NCBI RefSeq assembly: GCF_046025915.1
Contig: NZ_JAQQFR010000013.1
Coordinates: 62,001-126,000, forward strand
Reading direction: 5' to 3'
Source of the DNA: Herbaspirillum rhizosphaerae_A
GTDB taxonomy: Bacteria; Pseudomonadota; Gammaproteobacteria; Burkholderiales; Burkholderiaceae_D
Length of the DNA: 64,000 nucleotides
Position numbers and translations under genes: made by a program. The notes beneath the pieces were generated by a model that was not told the origin of the DNA, made no database searches, and saw only the letters and a list, made by a program, of their open reading frames with translations. Each line of letters starts with the position of its first letter. Positions within the stretch are counted from its first letter, which is position 1. This document shows positions 32,861 to 41,560 of this stretch, one piece after another.

Positions 32861-35740
32861 ATGAACCAGCTCAACGAAACAGATTACGGCACGCCGGCGC
32901 GTGTCTCGGAGACAGAAGTTACTCTTGAAATTGATGGCGTCGCCGTCACCGTGCCGAGCGGCACGTCGGTGATGCGGGCGGCGGTGGAGGCGGGCATCAA
33001 CGTGCCCAAGCTATGCGCCACCGACAGCCTGGAACCCTTCGGCTCCTGCCGTCTGTGTCTGGTCGAGATCGAAGGTAAGGATGGTCGCAAGATGAAGGGT
33101 TATCCCGCCTCCTGCACCACGCCGTGCGAATCCGGCATGAAGGTGCAGACGCAGACGCCCAAGCTGGCCGACATCCGGCGCGGCGTGATGGAGTTGTATA
33201 TCTCCGACCATCCACTCGATTGTCTGACCTGCCCAACCAACGGCAATTGCGAACTGCAGGACATGGCCGGCACGGTCGGACTGCGCGAAGTGCGCTACGG
33301 CTACGATGGCGACAATCACCTGGAGATGAAGAAGGACGAATCCAATCCTTACTTCACCTACGATCCGTCCAAATGCATCGTCTGCAATCGCTGCGTGCGC
33401 GCCTGCGAAGAGACGCAAGGCACCTTCGCGCTGACTATCAGCGGCCGCGGCTTCGAGTCGCGCGTCTCGGCAGGGCAGATGGATACTTTCATGGAATCCG
33501 AATGCGTCTCCTGCGGCGCTTGCGTGCAGGCTTGCCCGACCGCCACCCTGACCGAGAAGACCGTCATCATGATGGGCCAGGCCGAGCACAGCAAGGTCAC
33601 CACCTGCGCCTATTGTGGCGTGGGTTGCGCGTTCAAGGCTGAGATGAAGGGCAATGAAGTCGTGCGCATGGTGCCGTACAAGGACGGCAAGGCCAACCAC
33701 GGTCACTCCTGCGTCAAAGGACGTTTCGCATGGGGTTATGCGACGCACAAGGACCGCATCACCAAGCCGATGATCCGCAGCAAGATCACCGATCCATGGC
33801 GCGAAGTGTCGTGGGAAGAGGCGCTGGGCTATGCCGCCAGCGAATTCCGCCGCATCCAGGCCAAACACGGCAAGGATTCGATCGGTGGTATCACCTCGTC
33901 GCGCTGCACCAATGAAGAAACCTATCTGGTACAAAAACTGGTGCGCGCCGCCTTCGGCAACAACAACGTCGACACTTGCGCACGCGTCTGCCACTCGCCG
34001 ACCGGCTACGGTCTCAAACAGACGCTGGGCGAATCGGCCGGCACCCAGACCTTCGATTCCGTCATGAAGTCGGACGTCATCATGATCATCGGCGCCAACC
34101 CAGCTGCGGCGCACCCCGTGTTCGCTTCGCAGATGAAGCGTCGCCTGCGTCAGGGCGCGAAGCTGATCGTTATCGATCCGCGCACCACCGAGATGGTCAA
34201 GTCGCCGCACATTCAGGCCGACTATCACCTCAAACTGCGCCCTGGCACCAATGTTGCGGTGATCACTGCGCTGGCGCACGTGATCATGTCCGAAAACCTG
34301 CAAAGCGAAGAGTACATTCGCGATCGTTGCGATGTTCAATCCTACGAACAATGGAAAGAGTTCGTGCTGCGTGAGGACAATTCGCCGGAAGCCTTGTCTG
34401 CTGTCTGCGGCGTGTCGGCGGAAGAACTGCGCGGCGCTGCCCGTTTGTTCGCCACCGGCGGCAACGGTGCGATCTATTACGGCCTGGGCGTGACTGAGCA
34501 TGCACAAGGCTCCACCATGGTGATCGGCATCGCCAATCTCGCGATGGCGACCGGCAACGTCGGCCGCGAAGGTGTGGGCGTCAATCCGCTGCGTGGACAA
34601 AATAATGTGCAGGGCTCCTGCGACATGGGCTCGTTCCCGCATGAATTGCCGGGTTATCGCCATATTTCCGATTCGACGGTACGCGCGATGTTTGAACAAG
34701 CCTGGGGTGTGACGCTTAATCCTGAGCCGGGTTTGCGGATTCCCAACATGTTCGACGCTGCGATGGACGGCAGCTTCAAAGGCTTGTATTGCGAAGGCGA
34801 AGACATCGTTCAGTCCGACCCGAATACACAACACGTCGCTGCCGCCTTGCAGGAGATGGAATGCATCGTGATCCAGGATCTGTTCCTCAACGAGACCGCC
34901 AAGTATGCGCACGTGTTCCTGCCGGGTTCGTCTTTCCTCGAAAAGGATGGCACCTTCACTAATGCTGAGCGCCGCATCTCGCGCGTGCGCAAGGTGATGC
35001 CATCGAAGTCGGGCAAGTCGGACTGGGAAGTCACGGTGGCGCTGGCCGAAGCGCTCGGCTATCCGATGCCGTACAATCATCCGTCGGAAATCATGGACGA
35101 AATTGCCGCGCTGACGCCGAGTTTCCATGGCGTCAGTTACGACAAGCTGGAACGTCTCGGCAGCATCCAATGGCCATGCAATGAGTCGGCCCCGGAAGGC
35201 ACGCCGATCATGCACATCGGCAGCTTCATCCGCGGCAAGGGCAAGTTCCTCAATACGCAGTACTTTGCAACCGATGAGAAGGTCACGCAGCGCTATCCGC
35301 TGATTTTGACCACCGGCCGTATCTTGTCGCAGTACAACGTCGGTGCTCAGACGCGTCGTACCGAGAATTCGCAGTGGCACAATGAAGATCGCCTGGAAAT
35401 CCATCCGCACGATGCCGAAGATCGCGGCGTGCGCGAAGGCGACTGGGTCGGCATTGAGTCTCGTGCAGGACAAACGGTATTGCGTGCCACGGTGACCGAG
35501 CGGGTGCAGCCTGGCGTGGTCTACACCACGTTCCACTTCCCTGAATCGGGTGCCAATGTGATCACCACCGACAACTCCGATTGGGCGACCAATTGCCCTG
35601 AGTACAAGGTCACTGCAGTGCAGGTCATGCCGGTGTCGCAGCCGTCAGAATGGCAGCAGCATTACGAACAGTTCAATCGTGAGCAGCTCGGATTGCTGAA
35701 AGGTGAAAAGGCATCTGCAGAGCCTTTGGTCACTAAATAA
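32861..35740 (+). CDS. fdsA: NAD-dependent formate dehydrogenase alpha subunit FdsA
   Basis: The catalytic subunit, 959 residues. In order: an N-terminal [2Fe-2S] ferredoxin domain (LEPFGSCRLCLVEI), a NuoG-like HPLDCLTCPTNGNCELQ segment, two [4Fe-4S] clusters (CIVCNRCVRACEE and CVSCGACVQACP), a further [4Fe-4S] motif CAYCGVGCAFK, then the molybdopterin domains. The metal ligand is Cys377 in ARVCHSPTGYG, so this is the cysteine form and not the selenocysteine form. The C-terminal MopB domain includes LILTTGRILSQYNVGAQT. It oxidises formate to CO2 with a bis-MGD Mo or W centre. AAGGAG precedes the ATG. Confidence 0.95.
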   Translation: MNQLNETDYGTPARVSETEVTLEIDGVAVTVPSGTSVMRAAVEAGINVPKLCATDSLEPFGSCRLCLVEIEGKDGRKMKGYPASCTTPCESGMKVQTQTPKLADIRRGVMELYISDHPLDCLTCPTNGNCELQDMAGTVGLREVRYGYDGDNHLEMKKDESNPYFTYDPSKCIVCNRCVRACEETQGTFALTISGRGFESRVSAGQMDTFMESECVSCGACVQACPTATLTEKTVIMMGQAEHSKVTTCAYCGVGCAFKAEMKGNEVVRMVPYKDGKANHGHSCVKGRFAWGYATHKDRITKPMIRSKITDPWREVSWEEALGYAASEFRRIQAKHGKDSIGGITSSRCTNEETYLVQKLVRAAFGNNNVDTCARVCHSPTGYGLKQTLGESAGTQTFDSVMKSDVIMIIGANPAAAHPVFASQMKRRLRQGAKLIVIDPRTTEMVKSPHIQADYHLKLRPGTNVAVITALAHVIMSENLQSEEYIRDRCDVQSYEQWKEFVLREDNSPEALSAVCGVSAEELRGAARLFATGGNGAIYYGLGVTEHAQGSTMVIGIANLAMATGNVGREGVGVNPLRGQNNVQGSCDMGSFPHELPGYRHISDSTVRAMFEQAWGVTLNPEPGLRIPNMFDAAMDGSFKGLYCEGEDIVQSDPNTQHVAAALQEMECIVIQDLFLNETAKYAHVFLPGSSFLEKDGTFTNAERRISRVRKVMPSKSGKSDWEVTVALAEALGYPMPYNHPSEIMDEIAALTPSFHGVSYDKLERLGSIQWPCNESAPEGTPIMHIGSFIRGKGKFLNTQYFATDEKVTQRYPLILTTGRILSQYNVGAQTRRTENSQWHNEDRLEIHPHDAEDRGVREGDWVGIESRAGQTVLRATVTERVQPGVVYTTFHFPESGANVITTDNSDWATNCPEYKVTAVQVMPVSQPSEWQQHYEQFNREQLGLLKGEKASAEPLVTK

Positions 35741-35744
35741 ATTG

Positions 35745-35836
35745 ACGTCGTCCTGACGAAAGTCAGGACCCAGCATCGTTACCCAGATTGATGCAGCGCC
35801 TAACGTCACTGGATCCCGACCTGCGCCGGGACGACG
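35745..35836. repeat. REP-like inverted repeat element, copy 1
   Basis: Between fdsA and fdhD lies a 92-base element with two inwardly inverted copies of a GTCGTCC..GAAA..GGACCCAG unit, each forming its own hairpin: stem around GTCCTGAC-GAAA-GTCAGGAC at the left end, and a TCCCG/CGGGA stem at the right end. A related copy is at 41352-41453. It resembles bacterial interspersed mosaic elements. Confidence 0.7.
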
Positions 35837-35913
35837 GTGATTATTTAGACGTAGATCGTTTTTTTGTAGTTTATTTTTGAGTAGTGGAAGCAGGTTTGAA
35901 AGAAGATCAGTCA

Positions 35914-36747
35914 ATGAATGCATGTCCCATCCCATCGCCGGCAGACACGGAATTCGCCACGTCGGCGCAAGTCGAAGTGGAGAAGTGGCGCGATGGCCAG
36001 CGTGAAGTCGTCACCGATGTGGTCGCCGAAGAGGTGCCGATTGCGCTGGAGTACAACGGCATTTCGCATGCCGTGATGATGGCGACGCCGGCCGATCTGG
36101 AAGACTTTGCCTTGGGCTTCTCATTGACCGAAGGCATTCTTGCCGATCCGAGCGAGCTCTACGACTGTGAAATCGTCCAGGGTGCTGAAGGCATCCAGGT
36201 GCAGATGAATGTCGCTACCGAGCGTTTTGTCGCCTTGAAGGAAAAACGTCGCAACCTGACCGGGCGCACCGGCTGTGGTTTGTGTGGCGCAGAAACGCTG
36301 GAGCAGGCGGTGCGTCATCCTGCCGCGGTACACGCCGATGCGTTGCGTTTTTCAGCCGAGACCTTGCACGCCGCACTGGAGTCCATGCAAACGCAGCAAG
36401 AGTTGCAGAAGCAGACTGGCGCCACGCATGCAGCCGCATGGCTGGGACGCGACGGCAATATCAAGCTGGTGCGCGAAGACGTCGGTCGTCACAACGCACT
36501 CGACAAGTTGATCGGTGCATTGGCAGAAGATAAGCAGGATTTTTCGTCAGGTGCAGTGATCATCACCAGCCGTGCCAGTTATGAAATGGTGCAAAAAGCA
36601 GCGACTGTCGGTATCGGTTTCATCGCTGCGATTTCTGCGCCGACTGCATTGGCAATCCGGCTGGCCAAAGAAACCGATGTGACCCTGATCGGCTTCGTAC
36701 GCCGGCAGGGGCATGTCGTTTATGCCGGCCCGCATCGCCTGATCTGA
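35914..36747 (+). CDS. fdhD: Formate dehydrogenase accessory sulfurtransferase FdhD (FdsC)
   Basis: A 277-residue FdhD-family protein. The sulfur-carrying Cys motif is CGLCGAETLEQA, with surrounding TGRTG, and VREDVGRHNALDKLIG is the family C-terminal signature. FdhD takes sulfur from IscS-type desulfurase and sulfurates the Mo cofactor needed for formate dehydrogenase activity. I chose the ATG at 35914, with AAGAAG upstream; a GTG at 35884 is in frame. The gene is in the fds operon after the REP-like element and before fdsD. Confidence 0.92.
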   Translation: MNACPIPSPADTEFATSAQVEVEKWRDGQREVVTDVVAEEVPIALEYNGISHAVMMATPADLEDFALGFSLTEGILADPSELYDCEIVQGAEGIQVQMNVATERFVALKEKRRNLTGRTGCGLCGAETLEQAVRHPAAVHADALRFSAETLHAALESMQTQQELQKQTGATHAAAWLGRDGNIKLVREDVGRHNALDKLIGALAEDKQDFSSGAVIITSRASYEMVQKAATVGIGFIAAISAPTALAIRLAKETDVTLIGFVRRQGHVVYAGPHRLI

Positions 36748-36775
36748 CAACATTATCCCAATACGAGACAACATC

Positions 36776-37003
36776 ATGAATCTTCCGCACCTGATCAAGA
36801 TGGCGAACCAGATCGGCACTTTTTTCTCCACCATGCCGGACCATGAACAGGCGGTGATGGATCTGGCATCGCATATCAAGCGCTTTTGGGAGCCGCGCAT
36901 GCGTCGCGCATTGCTGCTCTATGTTGACGAAAAGGGCGGTGAAGAATTGAGCGACATTGTGCGCGAATCGGTGAAATTGCATCATGCGATGCTGGCCGTC
37001 TGA
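36776..37003 (+). CDS. fdsD: Formate dehydrogenase delta subunit FdsD
   Basis: A small 75-residue protein, the last gene of the fds operon. It shows the FdsD pattern LIKMANQIGTFFSTMPDHEQAV and a helical C-terminus ESVKLHHAMLAV. FdsD is needed for full activity or assembly of the soluble formate dehydrogenase in betaproteobacteria, though its exact action is not certain. It starts 29 bases after the fdhD stop, and no clear intrinsic terminator follows. Confidence 0.9.
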   Translation: MNLPHLIKMANQIGTFFSTMPDHEQAVMDLASHIKRFWEPRMRRALLLYVDEKGGEELSDIVRESVKLHHAMLAV

Positions 37004-37206
37004 ACTGCGCGTGAAGCTGTATGTCGTCGGGCATTGCCCAGAGCAGATAATACCGGCAAGGTTTTCGGAATAAGTGGAGATTGATTTGCGACTTTACCGT
37101 TGCCCATCTAATACAAGCATTAATAAATAAGCAATAAAAATTGTCATTCACCTTATACTGAAACAGAAAATTTCCTTTGGGAAATTATCTGTGGAAGGCG
37201 AATGAT

Positions 37207-38799
37207 ATGAAGCGTTTTCGCGTTATTTTTGTCAGCATCGTACTCGGCGTCGTTGTGGCGACGCTGTCCGTGGGCAGCATGTTCTATCTTTCACGGTATC
37301 GCGCCAGCAATGAAGAACAAGCGCGGCTGAGTTTGTTCGCACAGCGTGGCCTGATGCGTGCACAGGGCACCTTCAATGACATTCGCTCTGTTCTCTTCAC
37401 GCTCAATAGCCTGAGTGTCAGTCCTTGCACCTCCGAGCATATTGCCGTCATGCGCCGTTTGACTTCTAACACGCGCTCGGTGGATGAAATTGGCTATTTT
37501 GAACAAGGTTTTCTCAAGTGCACCTCTTGGGGGCCAACTGGCGAACGGATCAAACAGACCCCGGCGGATTTTGTTTCCGAAGATGGCGTCAAGGTGACGA
37601 CGCGCGTACTGCCGCTGATCACGAAAGGAAATCCGCTACTTGCGTCGCAATACAACGCGTACAACGTGTTGACGGTGCCGGAAAGATTTTCCGATGTGAT
37701 TGTCGAAGAAGGCATTCAACTGGTGATTGCCTCCGATACCGGCAAGATTTTCAGCGCACAGAACGCTCCCGATCTGCATTTGGCGCAGAAAATCATCTCA
37801 GCTTCTCACCTCATTACCGATAGCAGCGTTTTGTATGCTGTCGAACGGTCGGGCGGCTTTGTTGCCGTAGCGATTGAGCCCAAACGATATCTCTTTCAGA
37901 AATTGCATGAGGAAGATACGCTGTTCTTACCGATTGGAATTTTGATGGCGGCATTGGTGATCGGTCTGATGCTTTTCCGTATGCGGAACCGTTTGTCGCC
38001 CTTAGACGAGTTGATCGCGGCGATAAAGAGACATCAACTGGTTGTCCACTACCAACCCATCATTGAACTGGCAAGCGGTCGCTGTATCGGGGCAGAGGCG
38101 TTGTTGCGTTGGCAGCAGCCTGATGGCGAATTGTTGCGGCCGGGACTGTTTATTCCACTGGCGGAAGAGAGTGACTTGATCGGCGACATTACCGGTCAAG
38201 TCATTGATATGGTTGTGCGTGATCTGCAATCCTTGCTGGTGAAAGACCACAGCTTTTATGTGGCAATCAATGTCAGTGCCGATGATGTTAAAACCGGCAG
38301 AGGACTGGATACAATTCAGCGCGCGCTGGCTGATACTGGCATTGGAAATCACCAGATCTTGCTGGAAGCGACTGAGCGAGGTTTTGTTGACGCTACTTCA
38401 GCTCGCCTGACATTAAGGCGGGCGAAGGAGCTTGGACATATGGTTGCCATTGATGATTTTGGTACGGGCTATTCCAGTTTGTCTTCGTTGCAAAGGCTAC
38501 CGCTTGATGCCGTTAAAATTGATCGGATTTTTATCAATACGATAGGTACAAATGCGCCTACCAGCAGTGTTGTTTCACACATCATCACGATGGCAAAGAC
38601 ACTGCAGCTCAGTATCTTTGCAGAAGGCGTGGAAACTCAGAGCCAGGCAGACTACCTGCGTCAGTTAAAGGTTGAGTACGGGCAGGGCTGGCTGTTCTCC
38701 ATGGCGATACCTGTGGGAGAGTTCATCTCTTACTATCTGAAAAATCGTGAGCTGTATCCATTGGAATCAGCATCTCCCCGCGATGAAAACAGCGACTGA
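37207..38799 (+). CDS. CSS-domain EAL c-di-GMP phosphodiesterase
   Basis: A 530-residue inner-membrane protein. TM1 is at residues 7-28. The periplasmic CSS domain has paired cysteines Cys74 (SPCTSEH) and Cys105 (LKCTSWG), and TM2 is near 240-258. A complete EAL domain follows: GAEALLRW (EAL at 297-299), INVSADDV, LEATERGF, IDDFGTGYSS, KIDRIF and EGVET. All metal- and substrate-binding residues are present, so it should hydrolyse c-di-GMP. In enterobacterial CSS-EAL enzymes the redox state of the two cysteines controls stability and activity. It stands alone between the fds and the sugar-acid operons. Confidence 0.9.
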   Translation: MKRFRVIFVSIVLGVVVATLSVGSMFYLSRYRASNEEQARLSLFAQRGLMRAQGTFNDIRSVLFTLNSLSVSPCTSEHIAVMRRLTSNTRSVDEIGYFEQGFLKCTSWGPTGERIKQTPADFVSEDGVKVTTRVLPLITKGNPLLASQYNAYNVLTVPERFSDVIVEEGIQLVIASDTGKIFSAQNAPDLHLAQKIISASHLITDSSVLYAVERSGGFVAVAIEPKRYLFQKLHEEDTLFLPIGILMAALVIGLMLFRMRNRLSPLDELIAAIKRHQLVVHYQPIIELASGRCIGAEALLRWQQPDGELLRPGLFIPLAEESDLIGDITGQVIDMVVRDLQSLLVKDHSFYVAINVSADDVKTGRGLDTIQRALADTGIGNHQILLEATERGFVDATSARLTLRRAKELGHMVAIDDFGTGYSSLSSLQRLPLDAVKIDRIFINTIGTNAPTSSVVSHIITMAKTLQLSIFAEGVETQSQADYLRQLKVEYGQGWLFSMAIPVGEFISYYLKNRELYPLESASPRDENSD

Positions 38800-39097
38800 T
38801 CCGATCGGTTGATGCAAATACTCACAAATCGCACATCCTCTGTTTGCTATCTGAAAATTCTTTATTCATCCTCTTCTTGTTACGTCTGACGGCGTTGGAG
38901 ATTTCAGCTTGAACTTCTCCGGTCGAAGCGTTGCACGTGTCGATTTACAGTTGACGATCAATTTCACATGGTTGTTGTCCAGCAATAAAGTCAATCAAAA
39001 TTGCTGCGTTGCACGATGATGCAACGATAAATGTACGCATTCTTCAGCAAAAATTTTCATGTGAAATAGTTTGCAAAAGGATTTTTGCGCTGCTATC
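38800..39097. other. Intergenic region before the LacI gene
   Basis: About 300 bases without a gene. It contains a perfect 7-bp inverted repeat CGTTGCA/TGCAACG (39007-39013 and 39020-39026) that has no T-tract, and AT-rich sequence from 39040 on that probably holds the promoter of the LacI regulator. Nothing else is recognised. Confidence 0.5.
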
Positions 39098-39113
39098 TTG
39101 GAACCGGTTCCAA
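39098..39113. promoter_or_regulatory. LacI-family operator (perfect palindrome)
   Basis: TTGGAACCGGTTCCAA is a perfect 16-bp palindrome with the central CG typical of LacI/PurR-type sites, about 90-100 bases upstream of the LacI gene. It resembles the PtxS operator of Pseudomonas (core GAAACCGGTTTC). Autoregulation by the adjacent LacI protein is likely. Confidence 0.75.
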
Positions 39114-39200
39114 AGATTCATCATAAAAAAGAAACCTGGGAACCCGTAGAACAAATCAATCGATGTATCGATAGATAACAATCACGATTTGGCAGGTAGA

Positions 39201-40298
39201 GTGAGACAAAAATCCAATATCCAACACATGCGCGGCGTTGGCGCGGGCAGGGTCACGATTGCCCAGGTCGCACGCGAAGCGGGTGTGTCGAAGACCAGTA
39301 TTTCGAGATATCTCGGCGGCGAGCTTGATGCGTTGTCGGAGCACTTGCGCGAACAGATTCGCAGCACGATTGCCCGGCTCGGTTATCAACCCAGCCAGAT
39401 GGCGCGCGGCCTCAAGGGCGGTCGCACCCGGTTGATCGGAATGCTGGTGGCGGACATTCTTAATCCGTATTCCGTGGCGGTATTGAACGGCGCCGAAGCA
39501 GCTTGTCAGGAACACGGTTATACGCTGATGCTGTGTAACACCGGTAACGACGAAAAGCGCGAACAGCAATCGCTGGCGCACTTGCATTCTTATAGCGTGG
39601 AAGGACTGCTGTTCAACACGCAAGGACGCAATGTCACGCCACTGAAAGAGTTGGGGCGTGTGGCGTTCCCGGTGGTGCTGCTGGACCGGCGTATTGACGG
39701 GTGTGATTTTGATCTGGTGGGGCTCGACAATGTCAGGGCCGCGCGCATGGCGACCGCGCATTTGCTGGACAGCGGCTATACCAACATCGGACTCGTGGTG
39801 CAGCCGTTATACGGTGTCAGTTCGCGGCAGGGACGGCAAGCCGGATTCTTGCAGGCGCTGGCTGAAAGGCCGGCCTGCCATGGCGAGACGCTGGAAGTGC
39901 ATATCGATCAGCCCGGTCATGTGGCGGTGATGCTGCAGGATTTTTTGAAGCGTCGCAATGTTCGTCGCGGTGGTGGAAAAGTCGCCATCCTCGCCGGCAA
40001 CGGCATGGTGTCGCTGCAAATTGCGCTGGCGCTGCAAAGCATGAAATTACGCTTTCCCGAAGACATCGGCCTGCTGTGTTTTGATGAATTGTCATGGTCA
40101 CCATTGGTGGGCAGCGGCATCAGCACTGTGGAGCAACCGACCTACGAGATCGGCTTTGCCGCGATAGAACGGTTGCTCGCACGCATCCATGGTGAGCACG
40201 CGCCACGTCGCGAAATCTTGCTGGATGGCCGCTTGATTCTGCGCGGCTCAAGTCAGGCAGGCAGAGCTGCCGGCGGAACGAAAGAACAGATTTTTTGA
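39201..40298 (+). CDS. LacI-family regulator of sugar-acid operon (PtxS-like)
   Basis: A LacI-family protein of about 365 residues. The helix-turn-helix is VTIAQVAREAGVSKTSISRYL with the hinge helix PSQMARGLKGGRT, followed by the sugar-binding domain (IGMLVADILNPYSVAVLNGAE, LLCFDELSWSPLVG). The start is uncertain: GTG at 39201 has AGG at proper distance, TTG at 39189 and ATG at 39228 are alternatives. Palindromes lie before the gene and directly after it, ahead of the transporter operon. By analogy with PtxS it should repress the downstream kgu-like genes until the sugar acid is bound. Confidence 0.87.
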   Translation: MRQKSNIQHMRGVGAGRVTIAQVAREAGVSKTSISRYLGGELDALSEHLREQIRSTIARLGYQPSQMARGLKGGRTRLIGMLVADILNPYSVAVLNGAEAACQEHGYTLMLCNTGNDEKREQQSLAHLHSYSVEGLLFNTQGRNVTPLKELGRVAFPVVLLDRRIDGCDFDLVGLDNVRAARMATAHLLDSGYTNIGLVVQPLYGVSSRQGRQAGFLQALAERPACHGETLEVHIDQPGHVAVMLQDFLKRRNVRRGGGKVAILAGNGMVSLQIALALQSMKLRFPEDIGLLCFDELSWSPLVGSGISTVEQPTYEIGFAAIERLLARIHGEHAPRREILLDGRLILRGSSQAGRAAGGTKEQIF

Positions 40299-40302
40299 TA
40301 AT

Positions 40303-40320
40303 TCTGGAACCGATACCAGA
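40303..40320. promoter_or_regulatory. Second LacI-type operator, ahead of the transport/kinase operon
   Basis: TCTGGAACCGATACCAGA is an imperfect palindrome (14 of 18 bases symmetric) sharing GGAACCG with the site at 39098-39113. It starts 5 bases after the LacI stop and lies upstream of the binding-protein gene, so the regulator probably controls the operon from here. Confidence 0.65.
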
Positions 40321-40495
40321 GATAAGAAATGCACTAGCGATGCAGAACTGCACAGAAGAATCGGACGGCGTTCATCGCAATCCGATATAAAAATAAGCTG
40401 TAAGAAGAGAAGCAGTAACGAGGGCGAAAGCCATTTATTGAGGATGTTTGCGAGTAGCTTCTATCCGAAGCTGCGAGCAAAAAAGGAGACAAATC

Positions 40496-41302
40496 ATGAG
40501 CATCAAGAAACTGTTCAGCACCAAACTCGCCGCACTGACTCTGGTTGCCGCCTGTGCCGCCAGCGCAGCGGTCAGCGCCAGCGCACAAACTGTAGCTGAC
40601 CTGATCAAGAAGGGCAAAGTCACTATCGGCGTCGTCAGCGGCACGCCACCTTTCGGCAGCGTTGACGCCAAAGGTGAACCGATCGGCTACGACGTTGATG
40701 TCGCCAACCTGATCGGCAAATATCTGGGCCTGCCGGTTGAAATCGTCCCGCTGGTGCCGCCTGCACGTATTCCCGCACTGGAATCCGGCAAGGTCGATTT
40801 CCTGGCGGCTACTCTGGCGCCGACGCCTGAGCGCGCCAAGGCGGTCATGTTCACGATTCCTTACAGCGCTTTTGAGTTGTCCATCGTCGGTCCGGTCGCC
40901 TCCAAGTTCAAGAACCTGAACGATCTGGTCAAGAAGAAGGTCGGTGTCTCGCGCGGCAGCACCAACGACACTGCACTGACACGTCTGGCGCCGGCCGGCA
41001 CCGTGCTGGTTCGTTTTGAAGATGACTCGACCGTGACCCAGGCTTTGCTGAGCGGTCAGGTTGATGCGATCTCCATCCCGAACACCATGGCCAATGAAAT
41101 CGTGAAGACCCGTGGCGCCGGCAAGATCGACGTCAAGTTCCCTTACTCCTTGCAACCGAACTCCATGACCGTGCGTAAAGGCGCGTTCGACCTGCAGCAA
41201 TGGCTCAACAACTTCATCTACTACGTCAAGCTGAACGGCGAACTGGATGCGATCGCGCGCAAGTGGTCGGGTTCGCCACTGCCGAATCTGCCGGTATTTT
41301 AA
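40496..41302 (+). CDS. ABC transporter substrate-binding protein, polar amino-acid family
   Basis: A 268-residue periplasmic binding protein starting at the ATG at 40496 after AAGGAG. The signal peptide ends near VSASAQT. It follows the family 3 amino-acid binding pattern: TIGVVSGTPPFGSVDAKGE, PIGYDVDVANLIGKYLGL, LAPTPERAKAV (carboxylate-binding Arg) and an Asp in SGQVDAISI. It begins an operon with two permeases, an ATPase and three sugar-acid enzymes. The genetic setting suggests that the ligand is a sugar acid such as 2-ketogluconate, or an amino-sugar acid, and not an ordinary amino acid. Confidence 0.87.
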   Translation: MSIKKLFSTKLAALTLVAACAASAAVSASAQTVADLIKKGKVTIGVVSGTPPFGSVDAKGEPIGYDVDVANLIGKYLGLPVEIVPLVPPARIPALESGKVDFLAATLAPTPERAKAVMFTIPYSAFELSIVGPVASKFKNLNDLVKKKVGVSRGSTNDTALTRLAPAGTVLVRFEDDSTVTQALLSGQVDAISIPNTMANEIVKTRGAGKIDVKFPYSLQPNSMTVRKGAFDLQQWLNNFIYYVKLNGELDAIARKWSGSPLPNLPVF

Positions 41303-41351
41303 GAAACGCTTAACGAATCCGGGTCTCGATCCAGTCTGCGAATTTAACAGC

Positions 41352-41453
41352 ACGTCGTCCCAGCGAAAGCTGGGACCCAGTGTCGCGAACAGGCGATCGG
41401 CAAGTTCGTCGCAGCCACCAACGTCGCTGGGTTCCGGCTTTCGCCGGAACGAC
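41352..41453. repeat. REP-like inverted repeat element, copy 2
   Basis: A 102-base element starting 49 bases after the binding-protein stop. Left end: GTCCCAGC-GAAA-GCTGGGAC, a perfect 8-bp stem with a GNRA tetraloop. Right end: TTCCGGC-TTTC-GCCGGAA, a 7-bp stem whose complementary strand also has a GAAA loop. The ends are inverted copies of one another (GTCGTYCCRGCGAAAGCYGG). The same kind of element is at 35745-35836. Confidence 0.8.
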
Positions 41454-41560
41454 AAGTTATTGACACGCGTCGGTGGCCATTTGTCGCTAACCGTGATCCG
41501 GATGTTTCCGCCGACCGTTGCAACTTTATGACGGTGTGGTGAATAGGCAAGGAGTAGACG

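Noticed and set aside
33011..35536. An 841-codon open frame on the minus strand opposite fdsA.
   Set aside because: It is the mirror of the fdsA reading frame in GC-rich codons. It shows no family motif and is rich in His/Arg/Ala, as such shadows are.
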